Origin: Cellulomonas soli | Lineage (GTDB): Bacteria; Actinomycetota; Actinomycetes; Actinomycetales; Cellulomonadaceae | Direction: 5' to 3' | Length of the DNA: 64,000 nt | NCBI RefSeq assembly: GCF_013409305.1 | Contig: NZ_JACBZJ010000001.1 | Span: 62,001 to 126,000, forward strand | Shown here: positions 22,480 through 30,062 of the stretch, piece after piece | Position numbering within the stretch: position 1 is the stretch's first letter | Layout of the letters: each line of letters starts with the position of its first letter | Notes under the pieces: model-generated | Seen by the model: the letters and a program-made list of their open reading frames with translations, nothing else | What the model was told of the DNA's origin: nothing | The model's database searches: none | Translations under genes and position numbers: made by a program

Positions 22480-23028
22480 TCACCTGGCCAGCGCCAGGTC
22501 GCGCTCCTCCTCCTCGACAGCCACGAGCGTGCCGACCAGGTCGACGTCGTCGAGGGCCATGAGCGCCGAGACGTCCACGGGGTCGAGGCCCGGCTCCTGC
22601 TCGTCGCCGGGCTCGATCGCGGCGGTCTGCTCCCCCGCCGCGTCACCCTGCCCGCCGGTGTGCACGGTCCGCATGAACTGCGCGCTGCCGTACGTCAGGT
22701 CGTGGCCGATGGCGGCCGCCTCGATGACGAGCGTGGTGCGGGGGCCGTCGGCACCCGTCCAGTCCTCGGTGGCGATCCGGCCGTGCACCAGCACCGGGTC
22801 GCCCTTGCGCAGCGAGGTCGCGGCGTTGAGCGCGGTGCCCCGGAAGGCCTTGACGGTGAACCACTCGGTGCGGCCGTCCTTCCAGAGACCGGACTCGCGG
22901 TCGAACCAGCGCCGGGTGCTGGCCATGCGGAACGAGGTGTACGGCGTGCCGCCGTCGGTGCCCGGGTAGTGCCGGACGGGGGTCGCGATCCAGCCGACGA
23001 GCGTCAGGTCGAGGGAGTGCGTGCTCAT
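22480..23028 (-). CDS. ssb: Single-stranded DNA-binding protein, SsbB-like
   Basis: 182 residues with one OB-fold domain at the N-terminus (TLVGWIATPVRHYPG through WFTVKAFRGTALNAATSLRKGDPVLVHGRI). The C-terminal part is acidic but ends in EEEERDLALAR and lacks the DDDIPF tip by which replication SSBs bind partner proteins, so it is more likely the auxiliary second SSB of actinobacteria than the essential one. Strong GGAGG site before ATG 23028. It sits between two dynamin-like GTPase pairs, and I recall a similar neighbourhood in Streptomyces, where ssbB acts in sporulation-associated chromosome segregation. Confidence 0.9.
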   Translation of the reverse strand: MSTHSLDLTLVGWIATPVRHYPGTDGGTPYTSFRMASTRRWFDRESGLWKDGRTEWFTVKAFRGTALNAATSLRKGDPVLVHGRIATEDWTGADGPRTTLVIEAAAIGHDLTYGSAQFMRTVHTGGQGDAAGEQTAAIEPGDEQEPGLDPVDVSALMALDDVDLVGTLVAVEEEERDLALAR

Positions 23029-23091
23029 GGGTGCCTCCGAGGGCGCGGGCCTCGCGGTGTGCGGGGCGGGTCGCGCCAGACTCGCGACGTC

Positions 23092-23119
23092 GGGTCCGGT
23101 CCCGTTCGCGACCGGACCC
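23092..23119. terminator. Hairpin between GTPase pair B and ssb
   Basis: A perfect 10-bp stem (GGGTCCGGTC/GACCGGACCC) with an 8-base loop lies 43 bases after the stop of the second pair-B GTPase gene and before ssb. It probably ends the pair-B transcript, separating it from ssb-ettA. Confidence 0.6.
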
Positions 23120-23161
23120 GCCCAGGAGAGCCCGCAGGCGCCGACCGGGGCTGGGGGTGGC

Positions 23162-24667
23162 TCAGCGGATGGCGGAGGCGGCCAGCTCGCGCACGCGCCG
23201 GTGCTCGGCGAGCACGACCTGCGTGGGCTCGACGAGCCGCACCACCGCCACGTGCTCGAGCGCCGAACGCCCGGCCCGCAGCACCCCGGAGGCCCGGCGT
23301 CGGGCCGCCGCCCGCCGCACGGCACCGGCGACGACCAGCAGCACCACACCCAGGACGACCAGGGCGATCGCACCTGCGGTCGTCCAGCCGTTGGCCGGCT
23401 CGCCACCGCCGAACCGTGAACCCACGGCGACCGAGGCCAGCAGCGCGCCCGCGCCCAGCGCGATCACGGCCAGCACCGTCACGGTGGCCGCCCAGCCTGA
23501 ACGCCGTGCCGCGACGCCGACCCCCGCGAGCGAGTCCGCGACGGCCAGCCGCAGCTCGGCAGGGGTCGCCACCCGCTCGGCGACGTCCCGCGACCATCGC
23601 CGCGGAAGGCCGGGGGTCACAGCCGCGAGCCACGCGGCACGAGCGAGGTCCACGGCGTCGGACTGCACCGCGCCGAAGGCCGGCACGGTCCGGGAACCGC
23701 CACGAACGACGGCCGCGACGGCGTCCGCCACAGCCCGCAGGCCCGCGGCGCTCGCCAACGTCTCCACGACGTCACCCACCGCGAGGGCCGTCGGCGACGG
23801 CTCGCGCAGTCCGACCTGCGCGGCCACGAGCGCGGCGGCGTCGTTGACCTCGGCCCCGGCACGCTTGGCCGCGAGCGAACGCGTGCGAACGACGGCGGAG
23901 AGCAGGTCCCGCAGCTCGGCGACGCCCTCCCCCGTCACGGTCGAGATCGGCCGCACATCCACCCCGGTGAGCCCGTCCTCGACGAGCAGCCGCGCCACGT
24001 CGTCCGCGAGGTCGCCGCGCACGTCCGGCGGCACGGTGTCGACCTGGTTCAGCACGACGACCATCGCGGCCTCGTGCCCGACGAGCCGCTGCAGGTAGCC
24101 GGTGTGCAGCGCGTCGTCGGCGTACTTCTGCGGGTCGACGACCCACACGAGCAGGTCGGCCTGCGGCAGCAACCGGTCGACCACCTCGCGGTGCGCCGGC
24201 TCGATCGAGTCGTGGTCGGGCAGGTCGAGAAGCACCAGGCCGCGCAGGGGCGCCTCGGTGTCACCGTCGAGCAGGCTCTCGCGCACGATGCGGCGGTCCT
24301 CGGCGACGGTCAGCCAGTCGAGCAGCGGGTCGCCGTCCTCGCCCCACACGCACGCCGTGATCTGCGAGGTCGTCGGACGCTTGACGCCGACGTCGGCGAA
24401 GTCGAGCCCGCACACGGCGTTGAACAGGCTGGACTTGCCCGAGCCCGTCCCCCCGACGAGAGCGACGACCGTCTGGTCGACACCCAGCTCGATGCGCTCG
24501 CGCACCCCGTCGATCGAGCGCGCGACGCGTGCCACGACCGCGGGCTCGAGACGCTCGGCCCCGATGACGAGGGCTTCGTCGAGCGCGACCACACGGTGCG
24601 CCAGCTCGAGCGTCTCGTCACCGTGCAACGCGCCACGGGCGACCGGAACCGGCTCAGCAGTGCTCAC
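23162..24667 (-). CDS. Dynamin-like/YfjP-type membrane GTPase, second member of pair B
   Basis: 501 residues. G1 is GGTGSGKS (72-79), the switch region is KRPTT (96-100), G3 is DLPD (148-151, followed by HDSIEPAHR) and G4 is NQVD (207-210). A helical middle follows, then two transmembrane helices (about 395-420 and 432-455), and a basic C-terminus. The same layout and several identical phrases (VWVxDPQKYADD/A..LHT.YLxxLxGH) occur in the 16962-18689 protein, its paralogue. Its GTG overlaps the upstream gene's stop (GTGA). The second helix pair suggests tail anchoring with the G domain in the cytosol. Confidence 0.85.
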   Translation of the reverse strand: MSTAEPVPVARGALHGDETLELAHRVVALDEALVIGAERLEPAVVARVARSIDGVRERIELGVDQTVVALVGGTGSGKSSLFNAVCGLDFADVGVKRPTTSQITACVWGEDGDPLLDWLTVAEDRRIVRESLLDGDTEAPLRGLVLLDLPDHDSIEPAHREVVDRLLPQADLLVWVVDPQKYADDALHTGYLQRLVGHEAAMVVVLNQVDTVPPDVRGDLADDVARLLVEDGLTGVDVRPISTVTGEGVAELRDLLSAVVRTRSLAAKRAGAEVNDAAALVAAQVGLREPSPTALAVGDVVETLASAAGLRAVADAVAAVVRGGSRTVPAFGAVQSDAVDLARAAWLAAVTPGLPRRWSRDVAERVATPAELRLAVADSLAGVGVAARRSGWAATVTVLAVIALGAGALLASVAVGSRFGGGEPANGWTTAGAIALVVLGVVLLVVAGAVRRAAARRRASGVLRAGRSALEHVAVVRLVEPTQVVLAEHRRVRELAASAIR

Positions 24668-26421
24668 GTGAGTCCCTTCAGGACGGCCAGCCGCAGCCGC
24701 AGCCGCGAGGCCGCGTCGTCGGCGAGGTCCGGGTCGTCCAACGCTGCGCCCGCCTGCGCCCGTTCGAGCGCCACCTGCGCCTCGACTCGGTCGACCAGCT
24801 CGGACGACAGCTCCTCGACCGCCTGGGAACCGGCCGCCCCGAGCACGTCCGCGAGCAGCTCACGGGCGGGCACGACGCCCGCGGCACCAGCCAGGGCGAT
24901 CGCCGCGAGGCCCTCGGTGGTGAGGATCTTCTCCGCCTTGGCGCGCCTGCGCGCCTCACGCGTGACGTCACGACCGCGACGCACGTCGCCCTCGGGCGTG
25001 GTCGTGGGCGGGGGCACGGCGAGCGCCGCCCGCACCGCGCGAGGGCCCTGCGCGACCCAGGCGCGCGCCGTCTGCTCGGCAGCGGTCGTGCGGACCTGCA
25101 CGCTGTCCCCGCTGGGCCAGGCGGCGTCGACCGAGGCTCCGCCCTCAGGGGCACCGGGACCGACCAGCCGCGCGCGCAGCACACGCTCCGTGTGCGTCCC
25201 GGCTGCACCCATCGCCGAGGTCACGGCACGGGCGAGGTCGGCCAGCAGCGGCTCGACCGCGACGGCCCGCGCCCGACCGGCACGGGCCGAGCCACGCAGC
25301 CGACCCGACGGCCGCGGGATGCCCGCGAAGGCAGCACCGGGTGTGGTCAGCTCGGCCCAGCGGGCGCGCACGGCGCCGTCGGCCACCGCACCCCCGCGCA
25401 CCGAGGCCACCGCCTGAGCCGTCGGCTCGACGAGCGCGTCGTCGAGCGCGTCGGCGATCCGACCTGCCGCGTCGGCCTGGTGCTGGACGGCCTCGGCCAG
25501 CTCGTCGACCCACGGGCGCAGCGCGGACAAGGACCCGCGAAGCGTGCGCCCGATGACCGTGCGGGCACGGTCGGGACCGGCGAGCATCTGCAGCCAGCGC
25601 TGGATGGGCGCGACGACGGCCGAGGCGAGCAACCCCTCGTGCGGCCCGACGTCCGGCACCACGAACAGCGGCGAGCCCTGCAGCCCGTGCCCGCGCAGCC
25701 GTTCGAGCAGGTCGCCGCGCACGGTCGGCAACGAGGCCGGCGGCACCCGGTTGAGCACCATGGCGATCGACGTGCCGCGGTCGACGGCCGCCTGCAGCAC
25801 CTGCCACGGCAGCGCGTCGCCGTAGCGCGCCGCGGTCGTGACGAACAGCCACAGGTCGGCGGCCTCCAGCAGCCGGTGCGCCGAGAGGCGGTTGGACTCC
25901 AGCACCGAGTCCAGGTCGGGCGCGTCGAGCAGCGCGATGCCCCGCGGGACGCTCTCGTCCGCGACGACCTCGACGGACTCCAGCACGGGGTGGTGCGAGA
26001 GCAGCTCGACGTCGAGCGGGTTGTGCACCAGGACCGGACGACGCGTGGTGGGCCGCAGCACGCCCGCGGCGCTCACCTCACGGCCGACCAGGGAGTTGAC
26101 CAGCGTCGACTTGCCCGCACCCGTCGAGCCGGACACGACCACGACCGCGGGCGCCGACAGCTCGGTCAGCCGCGGCACGAGGTGCTCGGCGAGCTGGTCG
26201 ACGAGACGAGCACGGGACGCCGCAGCCGCCTCGGTGTCCGACAGGTCCAGCGGGAACGTGGTCGCGGCGACATCGCGGTGCAGGTCACGGACCGCGTCGA
26301 GCAGCGACTGCGCCGCCAACGGGCGGGCCAGGACGTCGCGCGCGAGGGCCTCGTGGGCCGACGACGCAGGGCGCGCCGATGGCGCGGACTGCGGGTCTGC
26401 CTGCGCACTCACAGGGTCCAT
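24664..26421 (-). CDS. Dynamin-like GTPase, first member of pair B
   Basis: 585 residues. G1 GSTGAGKS (98-105), switch threonines in VLRPTTRRPVLVHNP, G3 DAPD (166-169, DAPDLDSVLESNR), and G4-like LNRV in MVLNRVPP (about 223-226), which lacks the usual aspartate. The C-terminal region has one moderately hydrophobic stretch (LAAIALAGAAGVVPARELL) and no clear transmembrane pair, unlike its partner. The ATG at 26421 has no ribosome site and may be leaderless; GTG three codons later is an alternative. Head of the pair-B operon, divergent from tRNA-Arg. Confidence 0.83.
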   Translation of the reverse strand: MDPVSAQADPQSAPSARPASSAHEALARDVLARPLAAQSLLDAVRDLHRDVAATTFPLDLSDTEAAAASRARLVDQLAEHLVPRLTELSAPAVVVVSGSTGAGKSTLVNSLVGREVSAAGVLRPTTRRPVLVHNPLDVELLSHHPVLESVEVVADESVPRGIALLDAPDLDSVLESNRLSAHRLLEAADLWLFVTTAARYGDALPWQVLQAAVDRGTSIAMVLNRVPPASLPTVRGDLLERLRGHGLQGSPLFVVPDVGPHEGLLASAVVAPIQRWLQMLAGPDRARTVIGRTLRGSLSALRPWVDELAEAVQHQADAAGRIADALDDALVEPTAQAVASVRGGAVADGAVRARWAELTTPGAAFAGIPRPSGRLRGSARAGRARAVAVEPLLADLARAVTSAMGAAGTHTERVLRARLVGPGAPEGGASVDAAWPSGDSVQVRTTAAEQTARAWVAQGPRAVRAALAVPPPTTTPEGDVRRGRDVTREARRRAKAEKILTTEGLAAIALAGAAGVVPARELLADVLGAAGSQAVEELSSELVDRVEAQVALERAQAGAALDDPDLADDAASRLRLRLAVLKGLT

Positions 26422-26573
26422 TGTCGGGGCGCGATCTGACCAGGCCAAACGCGCCACGCGGGTGACACGCGGGTGAACGGTCACCGAGGGACGATCCGGG
26501 CACCGCTGCACCCCTCCGGACGGACCCGCCCGGGGTCCCGTCCGTCACGACTACGCTGGTCGACGCACGTCCG

Positions 26574-26646
26574 GCCCCCGTAGCTCAACGGATAGAGCAA
26601 CGGCCTTCTAATCCGTCGGTTGCAGGTTCGAGTCCTGCCGGGGGCG
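26574..26646 (+). tRNA. tRNA-Arg (anticodon TCT)
   Basis: A complete cloverleaf: acceptor GCCCCCG/CGGGGGC, D arm GCTC..GAGC, anticodon loop CTTCTAA, T arm GCAGG TTCGAGT CCTGC, discriminator G, no encoded CCA. The anticodon TCT reads AGA. The last anticodon-stem pair (positions 31-39) is C-T and does not pair. The 3' end abuts a truncated gene, as expected where an element has used the tRNA as an attachment site. Confidence 0.92.
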
Positions 26647-26944
26647 CCCACGCAAGCCGGCCCGCAGAGCACGATCCCCGTTCGCGGCAGTCGGATGACG
26701 TCGTGCTCGGGCAGGCCGAACGTGACGGGTGCCCGCACCCCCGCATCGAGCGCGTCGAGGAGCCGACCCGAAGCGTCGAGCGCGTCACCCACCCCGGTGT
26801 CGTCGACGTCGGCGTCTCGAACGGCCTGCTCGAGCAGCCCGGCGAGTCCGCGCGCCTCGCTCTCGGAGAGGGTCAGGTGGACGTGGCGCAGGGTGCCAGG
26901 GTGCCGTCAGGTGCGATGTTGGGATCGGGTTCCATGCCCCGCAT
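26647..26944 (-). pseudogene. Broken small gene, frameshifted and cut off at tRNA-Arg
   Basis: Reading left from ATG 26935 (or 26944) gives MEPDPNIAPDGTL and then, eight bases out of register, RHVHLTLSESEARGLAGLLE and a further helical, Asp/Leu-rich stretch (AGRLLDALDAG-like, then PVTFGLPEHDVIRLPRTG). The two halves join perfectly if one copy of a tandem 8-base repeat at 26890-26905 is removed. The second frame has no stop before the tRNA and continues only as antisense-tRNA sequence, so the 3' end is lost. I do not recognise the family; the LTLSESEARGLAGLLEQA phrase looks like small actinobacterial helical proteins. Confidence 0.45.
26890..26905. repeat. Tandem 8-base duplication AGGGTGCC x2
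   Basis: Two adjacent identical copies of AGGGTGCC (26890-26897 and 26898-26905). Eight bases is not a multiple of three, so the duplication breaks the reading frame of the small gene described around it; deleting one copy restores a continuous frame. Confidence 0.7.
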
Positions 26945-26999
26945 CCGACCGGTGACCACCCACGAGGAGGCGCCACCGCCGGGCCCCCCAGCATCCGCC

Positions 27000-27569
27000 T
27001 CAGGGGCTCTGCGTGCTCGATCCAGGTCGGCCGTCGACGAGTGCACAGTGCGTCTCTCCGGTGATGGAGATCCCACCCGGCCCAGCGATGGTCGTCAGGA
27101 CGGCACCCGTGGGCGTCCGCGCGGATAGCGCGAGCGCGCCGGCGGCCACGCCGTCGCTCCCGGTGTAGCCCAGGCCGGTCCACAGCGACGAGATCGTCTG
27201 CAGAGCAGCATCGGTGTCGGGTAGCTCGTCGTCGGACTTGATGGCGGCCAGTGAGTAGAAGACACCGATCCTCCCGTCGCGGCGTTCGCACGCCTGGGCG
27301 CTGTCGATACCCACCTCCGGTGCCACGTGCAGATCGATCGCCTCGGCGGTCTGGACGATCACCGCCTCGAGTTCCTCGCGGGCGTCCCATGCTGTTGGTT
27401 CGGCGGCGTCTTCGGCCTGGCGGGTCTGTGTCGCGTGGTTGACAAGGAACCCGGCGACGACGAACACCACTGCACCCGCCCCGACCACCCACGGCGTCCG
27501 CCGGCGAGGGCGCGGTGCCGCAACCGCACCGGACGCGTCCTCGCGCGCGTGCGACTCGGAGTCACCCAA
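27000..27569 (-). CDS. Single-pass membrane protein, function unknown
   Basis: 189 residues: a basic N-terminus with RPRRRTPW, one transmembrane helix (about 27-44, WVVGAGAVVFVVAGFLV), then a mostly acidic external domain with two cysteines, one near CERRDGR and one near the end (THCALVDG). The start is TTG at 27569, supported by AAGGAA seven bases upstream; no ATG or GTG serves as well. It lies 174 bases downstream of a YezG-like immunity gene in the same direction, in DNA of lower GC than the surroundings, and may be a second part of that imported module. Family not recognised. Confidence 0.65.
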   Translation of the reverse strand: MGDSESHAREDASGAVAAPRPRRRTPWVVGAGAVVFVVAGFLVNHATQTRQAEDAAEPTAWDAREELEAVIVQTAEAIDLHVAPEVGIDSAQACERRDGRIGVFYSLAAIKSDDELPDTDAALQTISSLWTGLGYTGSDGVAAGALALSARTPTGAVLTTIAGPGGISITGETHCALVDGRPGSSTQSP

Positions 27570-27743
27570 CAGAGGTTCCTTCCGCCCGTGTCAGCCAGGC
27601 TGCCGGGCTGGCCGGCGACAACTGACGCGATGTTCCACAGGCTCTTGGTGCCCGCTGCGTAGTACTCGGAGCGTCCAGAGGACGGAAGTGTGCCATCGGC
27701 GGCGAACGGCTGGTAGCCACCGTCAGTTGGGAACCGGGTCGGG
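27570..27743 (-). other. Unassigned 174-base gap in the toxin/immunity patch
   Basis: No start codon with a ribosome site is visible, but one minus-strand frame, open from inside the immunity gene, reads as a protein-like segment (TDGGYQPFAADGTLPSSG, then SEYYAAGTKSLWNIASVVAG and QPGSLADTGG). Its amino-acid make-up looks selected rather than random, suggesting the remnant of another gene. I cannot assign it. Confidence 0.3.
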
Positions 27744-28589
27744 CTACCGGCCGAGTAGCGTCCGCTCGTAAGCGCTGGCGGCCTGGGCTGGGAGCACATA
27801 GTTGCTCGTGGCCTCGATCGCTGCGAGCGCGGCGCGGGCGGCGACTTGGAACGTCTCAGCGTCGCAGTCATCGGCAGCCACGTCGACTGTCCACAGAATC
27901 AGGTCCCTGAAGAACGCAATCGACATGTAACCGCCGCCGACCTCGACGACGAGTGCCTCGTATGTTGTCGCGTTGCCGCGCCCATCCTCCCCCTGGTCGA
28001 ACTGGGCGTGAACTGCATAGCCTCCGGTCTGGAGGCGTTCTCGAATCGCCACCGCCCACACATGCGCCTCGGCGGTGGTCGTGGCATCGATGACCATGTC
28101 CACGCTGCTGTTCGCATCGGTCGGCATGAGGTCGAACTGCCAGCGGGCCCCGTGCCATCCGGTCGGCGCCGCAGCGATGTCCGCCAGCCATGCCGGGGTC
28201 ACCGCTGGGGCGCGCGGGAACTTCTCCAGGTCGGCGGCGTACGCGCTGGGGTCGAACTCGACCCGCGGCGGGTTGTCGTAGTTGAAGTCGGCTGTGATGC
28301 GTCCGTCAGCGCAAACGTCCACGTCAGCGTCGAACCAGGTCCCCGCTCCCGGCTGGTACGAGGCCGTGCGCAGTTGATGGAGTGCGTGAATGACCTTGAT
28401 CGGCACCCGTGGCAGCGGCACCCGGGTGCCGTCGCGAAGCACCGCGATGGCTGACGGTTGTCCAACGTGGGCGACCTGTGAGTACCGGATCGCCACGTGC
28501 GTCCAGCCAGCAGGGGCCACGGCAGCGATCTGCGAGCCGATCGTTTGGTAGAACTCTGGCGACATGGCGGTGGCACGAGACTCGCTCAC
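27744..28589 (-). CDS. YezG/DUF600-family immunity protein, extended
   Basis: 281 residues. The N-terminal half fits the DUF600/YezG fold: a start helix EFYQTIGSQIAAVAPAGWTH, then WFDADVDVCADGRITADFNY and the aromatic-acidic DFNYDNPP block (about 100-108) typical of that family. YezG in Bacillus neutralises the secreted DNase toxin YeeF (established). Residues after about 128 (WLADIAAAPTGWHGARWQFD onward) form a second domain I do not recognise. The GTG at 28589 is preferred over ATG 28565 because of an AGAGG site and because it would overlap (GTGA) the stop of the toxin remnant upstream. GC is lower than in flanking genes. Confidence 0.65.
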   Translation of the reverse strand: MSESRATAMSPEFYQTIGSQIAAVAPAGWTHVAIRYSQVAHVGQPSAIAVLRDGTRVPLPRVPIKVIHALHQLRTASYQPGAGTWFDADVDVCADGRITADFNYDNPPRVEFDPSAYAADLEKFPRAPAVTPAWLADIAAAPTGWHGARWQFDLMPTDANSSVDMVIDATTTAEAHVWAVAIRERLQTGGYAVHAQFDQGEDGRGNATTYEALVVEVGGGYMSIAFFRDLILWTVDVAADDCDAETFQVAARAALAAIEATSNYVLPAQAASAYERTLLGR

Positions 28590-28946
28590 TGCAGGAAAGC
28601 CTCTGTCCGTTGGGAACACCGTCCACGAAGTACTGTGCAGTGAGCGTAGCGGGCCGCACTGACGTACCCGGATACTCGAGGTCGACCTCGAGTCGGAGGG
28701 TCGCATCGGGCTGGTTGGCGGCGATCGACCGGATGTCGGCCTTCATCGCACCGAAGCGGCCGTTGCCGATGTTGGTGTTCTTGGCCATCGCTACGAGGTT
28801 GATTCCTTCCCCGGGGCCACCGCCGGGGGCAGCGATCAAAGGTCCGCCCTGATCGCCAGCGATCCGGTCCGCCCGGCCGGACATGCGCTGCTGGCAAGGG
28901 TTCCGGTGGACCTTGGCGATCACCTGCGTGGAGAGCCTCCACTGAA
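28586..28946 (-). pseudogene. Remnant of a DNA/RNA non-specific endonuclease toxin domain
   Basis: The frame open through 28923 encodes a C-terminal toxin domain of the Endonuclea_NS_2 (YeeF-CT) type: CQQRMSGRADRIAGDQGG, then GGGPGEGINLVAMAKNTN, GAMKADIRSI, and the closing DLEYPGTSVRP and YFVDGVPNGQRLS strands. The N-terminal secretion and linker parts are missing; homology begins right after a terminator hairpin. The motif normally reading D-x-G-G-H has proline for the catalytic histidine, the next residues are altered, and the expected stop is out of frame by one base. Probably inactive. The following immunity gene fits it as cognate partner. Confidence 0.6.
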
Positions 28947-28978
28947 CCCGGGGCGAGACATCGAGTCCCGCCCGGGGG
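28947..28978 (-). terminator. Terminator of the sigma-factor gene
   Basis: An imperfect GC-rich inverted repeat (CCCCGGGCGGGAC, loop TCGAT, GTCTCGCCCCGGG; one base bulged) lies about 50 bases after the sigma-factor stop. Toxin-domain homology begins immediately beyond it, so the insertion of the toxin fragment left the terminator intact. Confidence 0.6.
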
Positions 28979-29027
28979 CACCGCAGCGGCGCGTACCCAC
29001 GACGTCCCAGACGTCACCGCGGCCCGC

Positions 29028-30062
29028 TCACAGGTAGTCGCGCAGCGCCTGCGAGCGCGCCGGGTGGCGCAGCTTGGCCATGGTCTTGGCCTCGATCTGC
29101 CGGATGCGCTCACGCGTCACGCCGTACACGTGGCCGATCTCGTCGAGCGTCCGGGGCTGCCCGTCGGTGAGCCCGAAGCGCAGGGTGACGACACCGGCCT
29201 CCCGTTCGGAGAGCGTGTCGAGCACGGCGCCGAGCTGCTCGCGCAGCAGGACGAAGCTCACGGCCTCCAACGGCATGACCGCCTCGGAGTCCTCGAGCAG
29301 GTCGCCGAGCTCGCCGTCGCCGTCTTCACCGAGCGTCACGTGCAGCGAGACCGGTTCGCGTCGGTGGCGCTGCACCTCGAGCACCTTGGCGGGATCGATC
29401 CCGAGCTCGAGGGCGAGCTCGTCCGTCGTGGCCTCGCGGCCGAGCGTCTGGTAGACGTGCCGCTCGACGCGGGCGAGCTTGTTGATCACCTCGACCATGT
29501 GCACCGGGACCCGGATCGTGCGCGCCTGGTCGGCCATGCCGCGGGTGACCGCCTGGCGGATCCACCACGTCGCGTACGTCGAGAACTTGAAGCCCTTCGT
29601 GTGGTCGAACTTCTCGACCGCCCGGATCAGGCCCGCGTTGCCCTCCTGGATGAGGTCGAGGAAGAGCATGCCGCGCCCGGTGTACCGCTTGGCGATGGAG
29701 ACGACCAGCCGCAGGTTCGCCTCCACGAGGTGCGACTTGGCACGACGCCCGTCGGCGACGAGGACGTCCAGCTCGCGCCGGGTCGCGTCGGTCACGGACC
29801 CCGGCGTCGCCAGCAGGTGCTCGGCGAACAGGCCGACCTCGATCCGCTGGGCGATGTCCACCTCCTGCTCAGCCGTCAGCAGCGCGATCCTGCCGATGGC
29901 GCGCAGGTAGTCCTTCACGGGGTCGGCGGTCGCGCCGGCCGCCTCGACGCGAGGGGCGGGGGCGTCGTCGTCCCCGGCCGAGAGCGTGAACTCCTCGTCG
30001 ACGGTCGCGACCTCGGGGTGCGGCGGTGTCATGGTGTGCGTCACGGTCGCTGTCACGGTCAT
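29028..30062 (-). CDS. Group 2 RNA polymerase sigma factor (SigB/HrdD-like)
   Basis: A 344-residue sigma-70 family protein. Region 1.2 is [21 protein letters not shown]; region 2 contains the core-binding and -10 melting segment [20 protein letters not shown] and [15 protein letters not shown]; region 3 follows with [15 protein letters not shown]; region 4.2 is the -35 reading helix [20 protein letters not shown]. There is no region 1.1, and the short N-terminus makes it a principal-like but non-essential sigma such as mycobacterial SigB rather than the housekeeping RpoD. The ATG at 30062 has a GAGAGGA site; an upstream open frame is not conserved. Confidence 0.92.
   Translation of the reverse strand: MTVTATVTHTMTPPHPEVATVDEEFTLSAGDDDAPAPRVEAAGATADPVKDYLRAIGRIALLTAEQEVDIAQRIEVGLFAEHLLATPGSVTDATRRELDVLVADGRRAKSHLVEANLRLVVSIAKRYTGRGMLFLDLIQEGNAGLIRAVEKFDHTKGFKFSTYATWWIRQAVTRGMADQARTIRVPVHMVEVINKLARVERHVYQTLGREATTDELALELGIDPAKVLEVQRHRREPVSLHVTLGEDGDGELGDLLEDSEAVMPLEAVSFVLLREQLGAVLDTLSEREAGVVTLRFGLTDGQPRTLDEIGHVYGVTRERIRQIEAKTMAKLRHPARSQALRDYL

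Noticed and set aside
26481-26792. Minus-strand 103-residue frame with a GRTRTCN...PLLYPLSYGG ending
   Set aside because: The ending is the well-known antisense translation of a tRNA gene. Only the part right of the tRNA is treated, as a truncated pseudogene.
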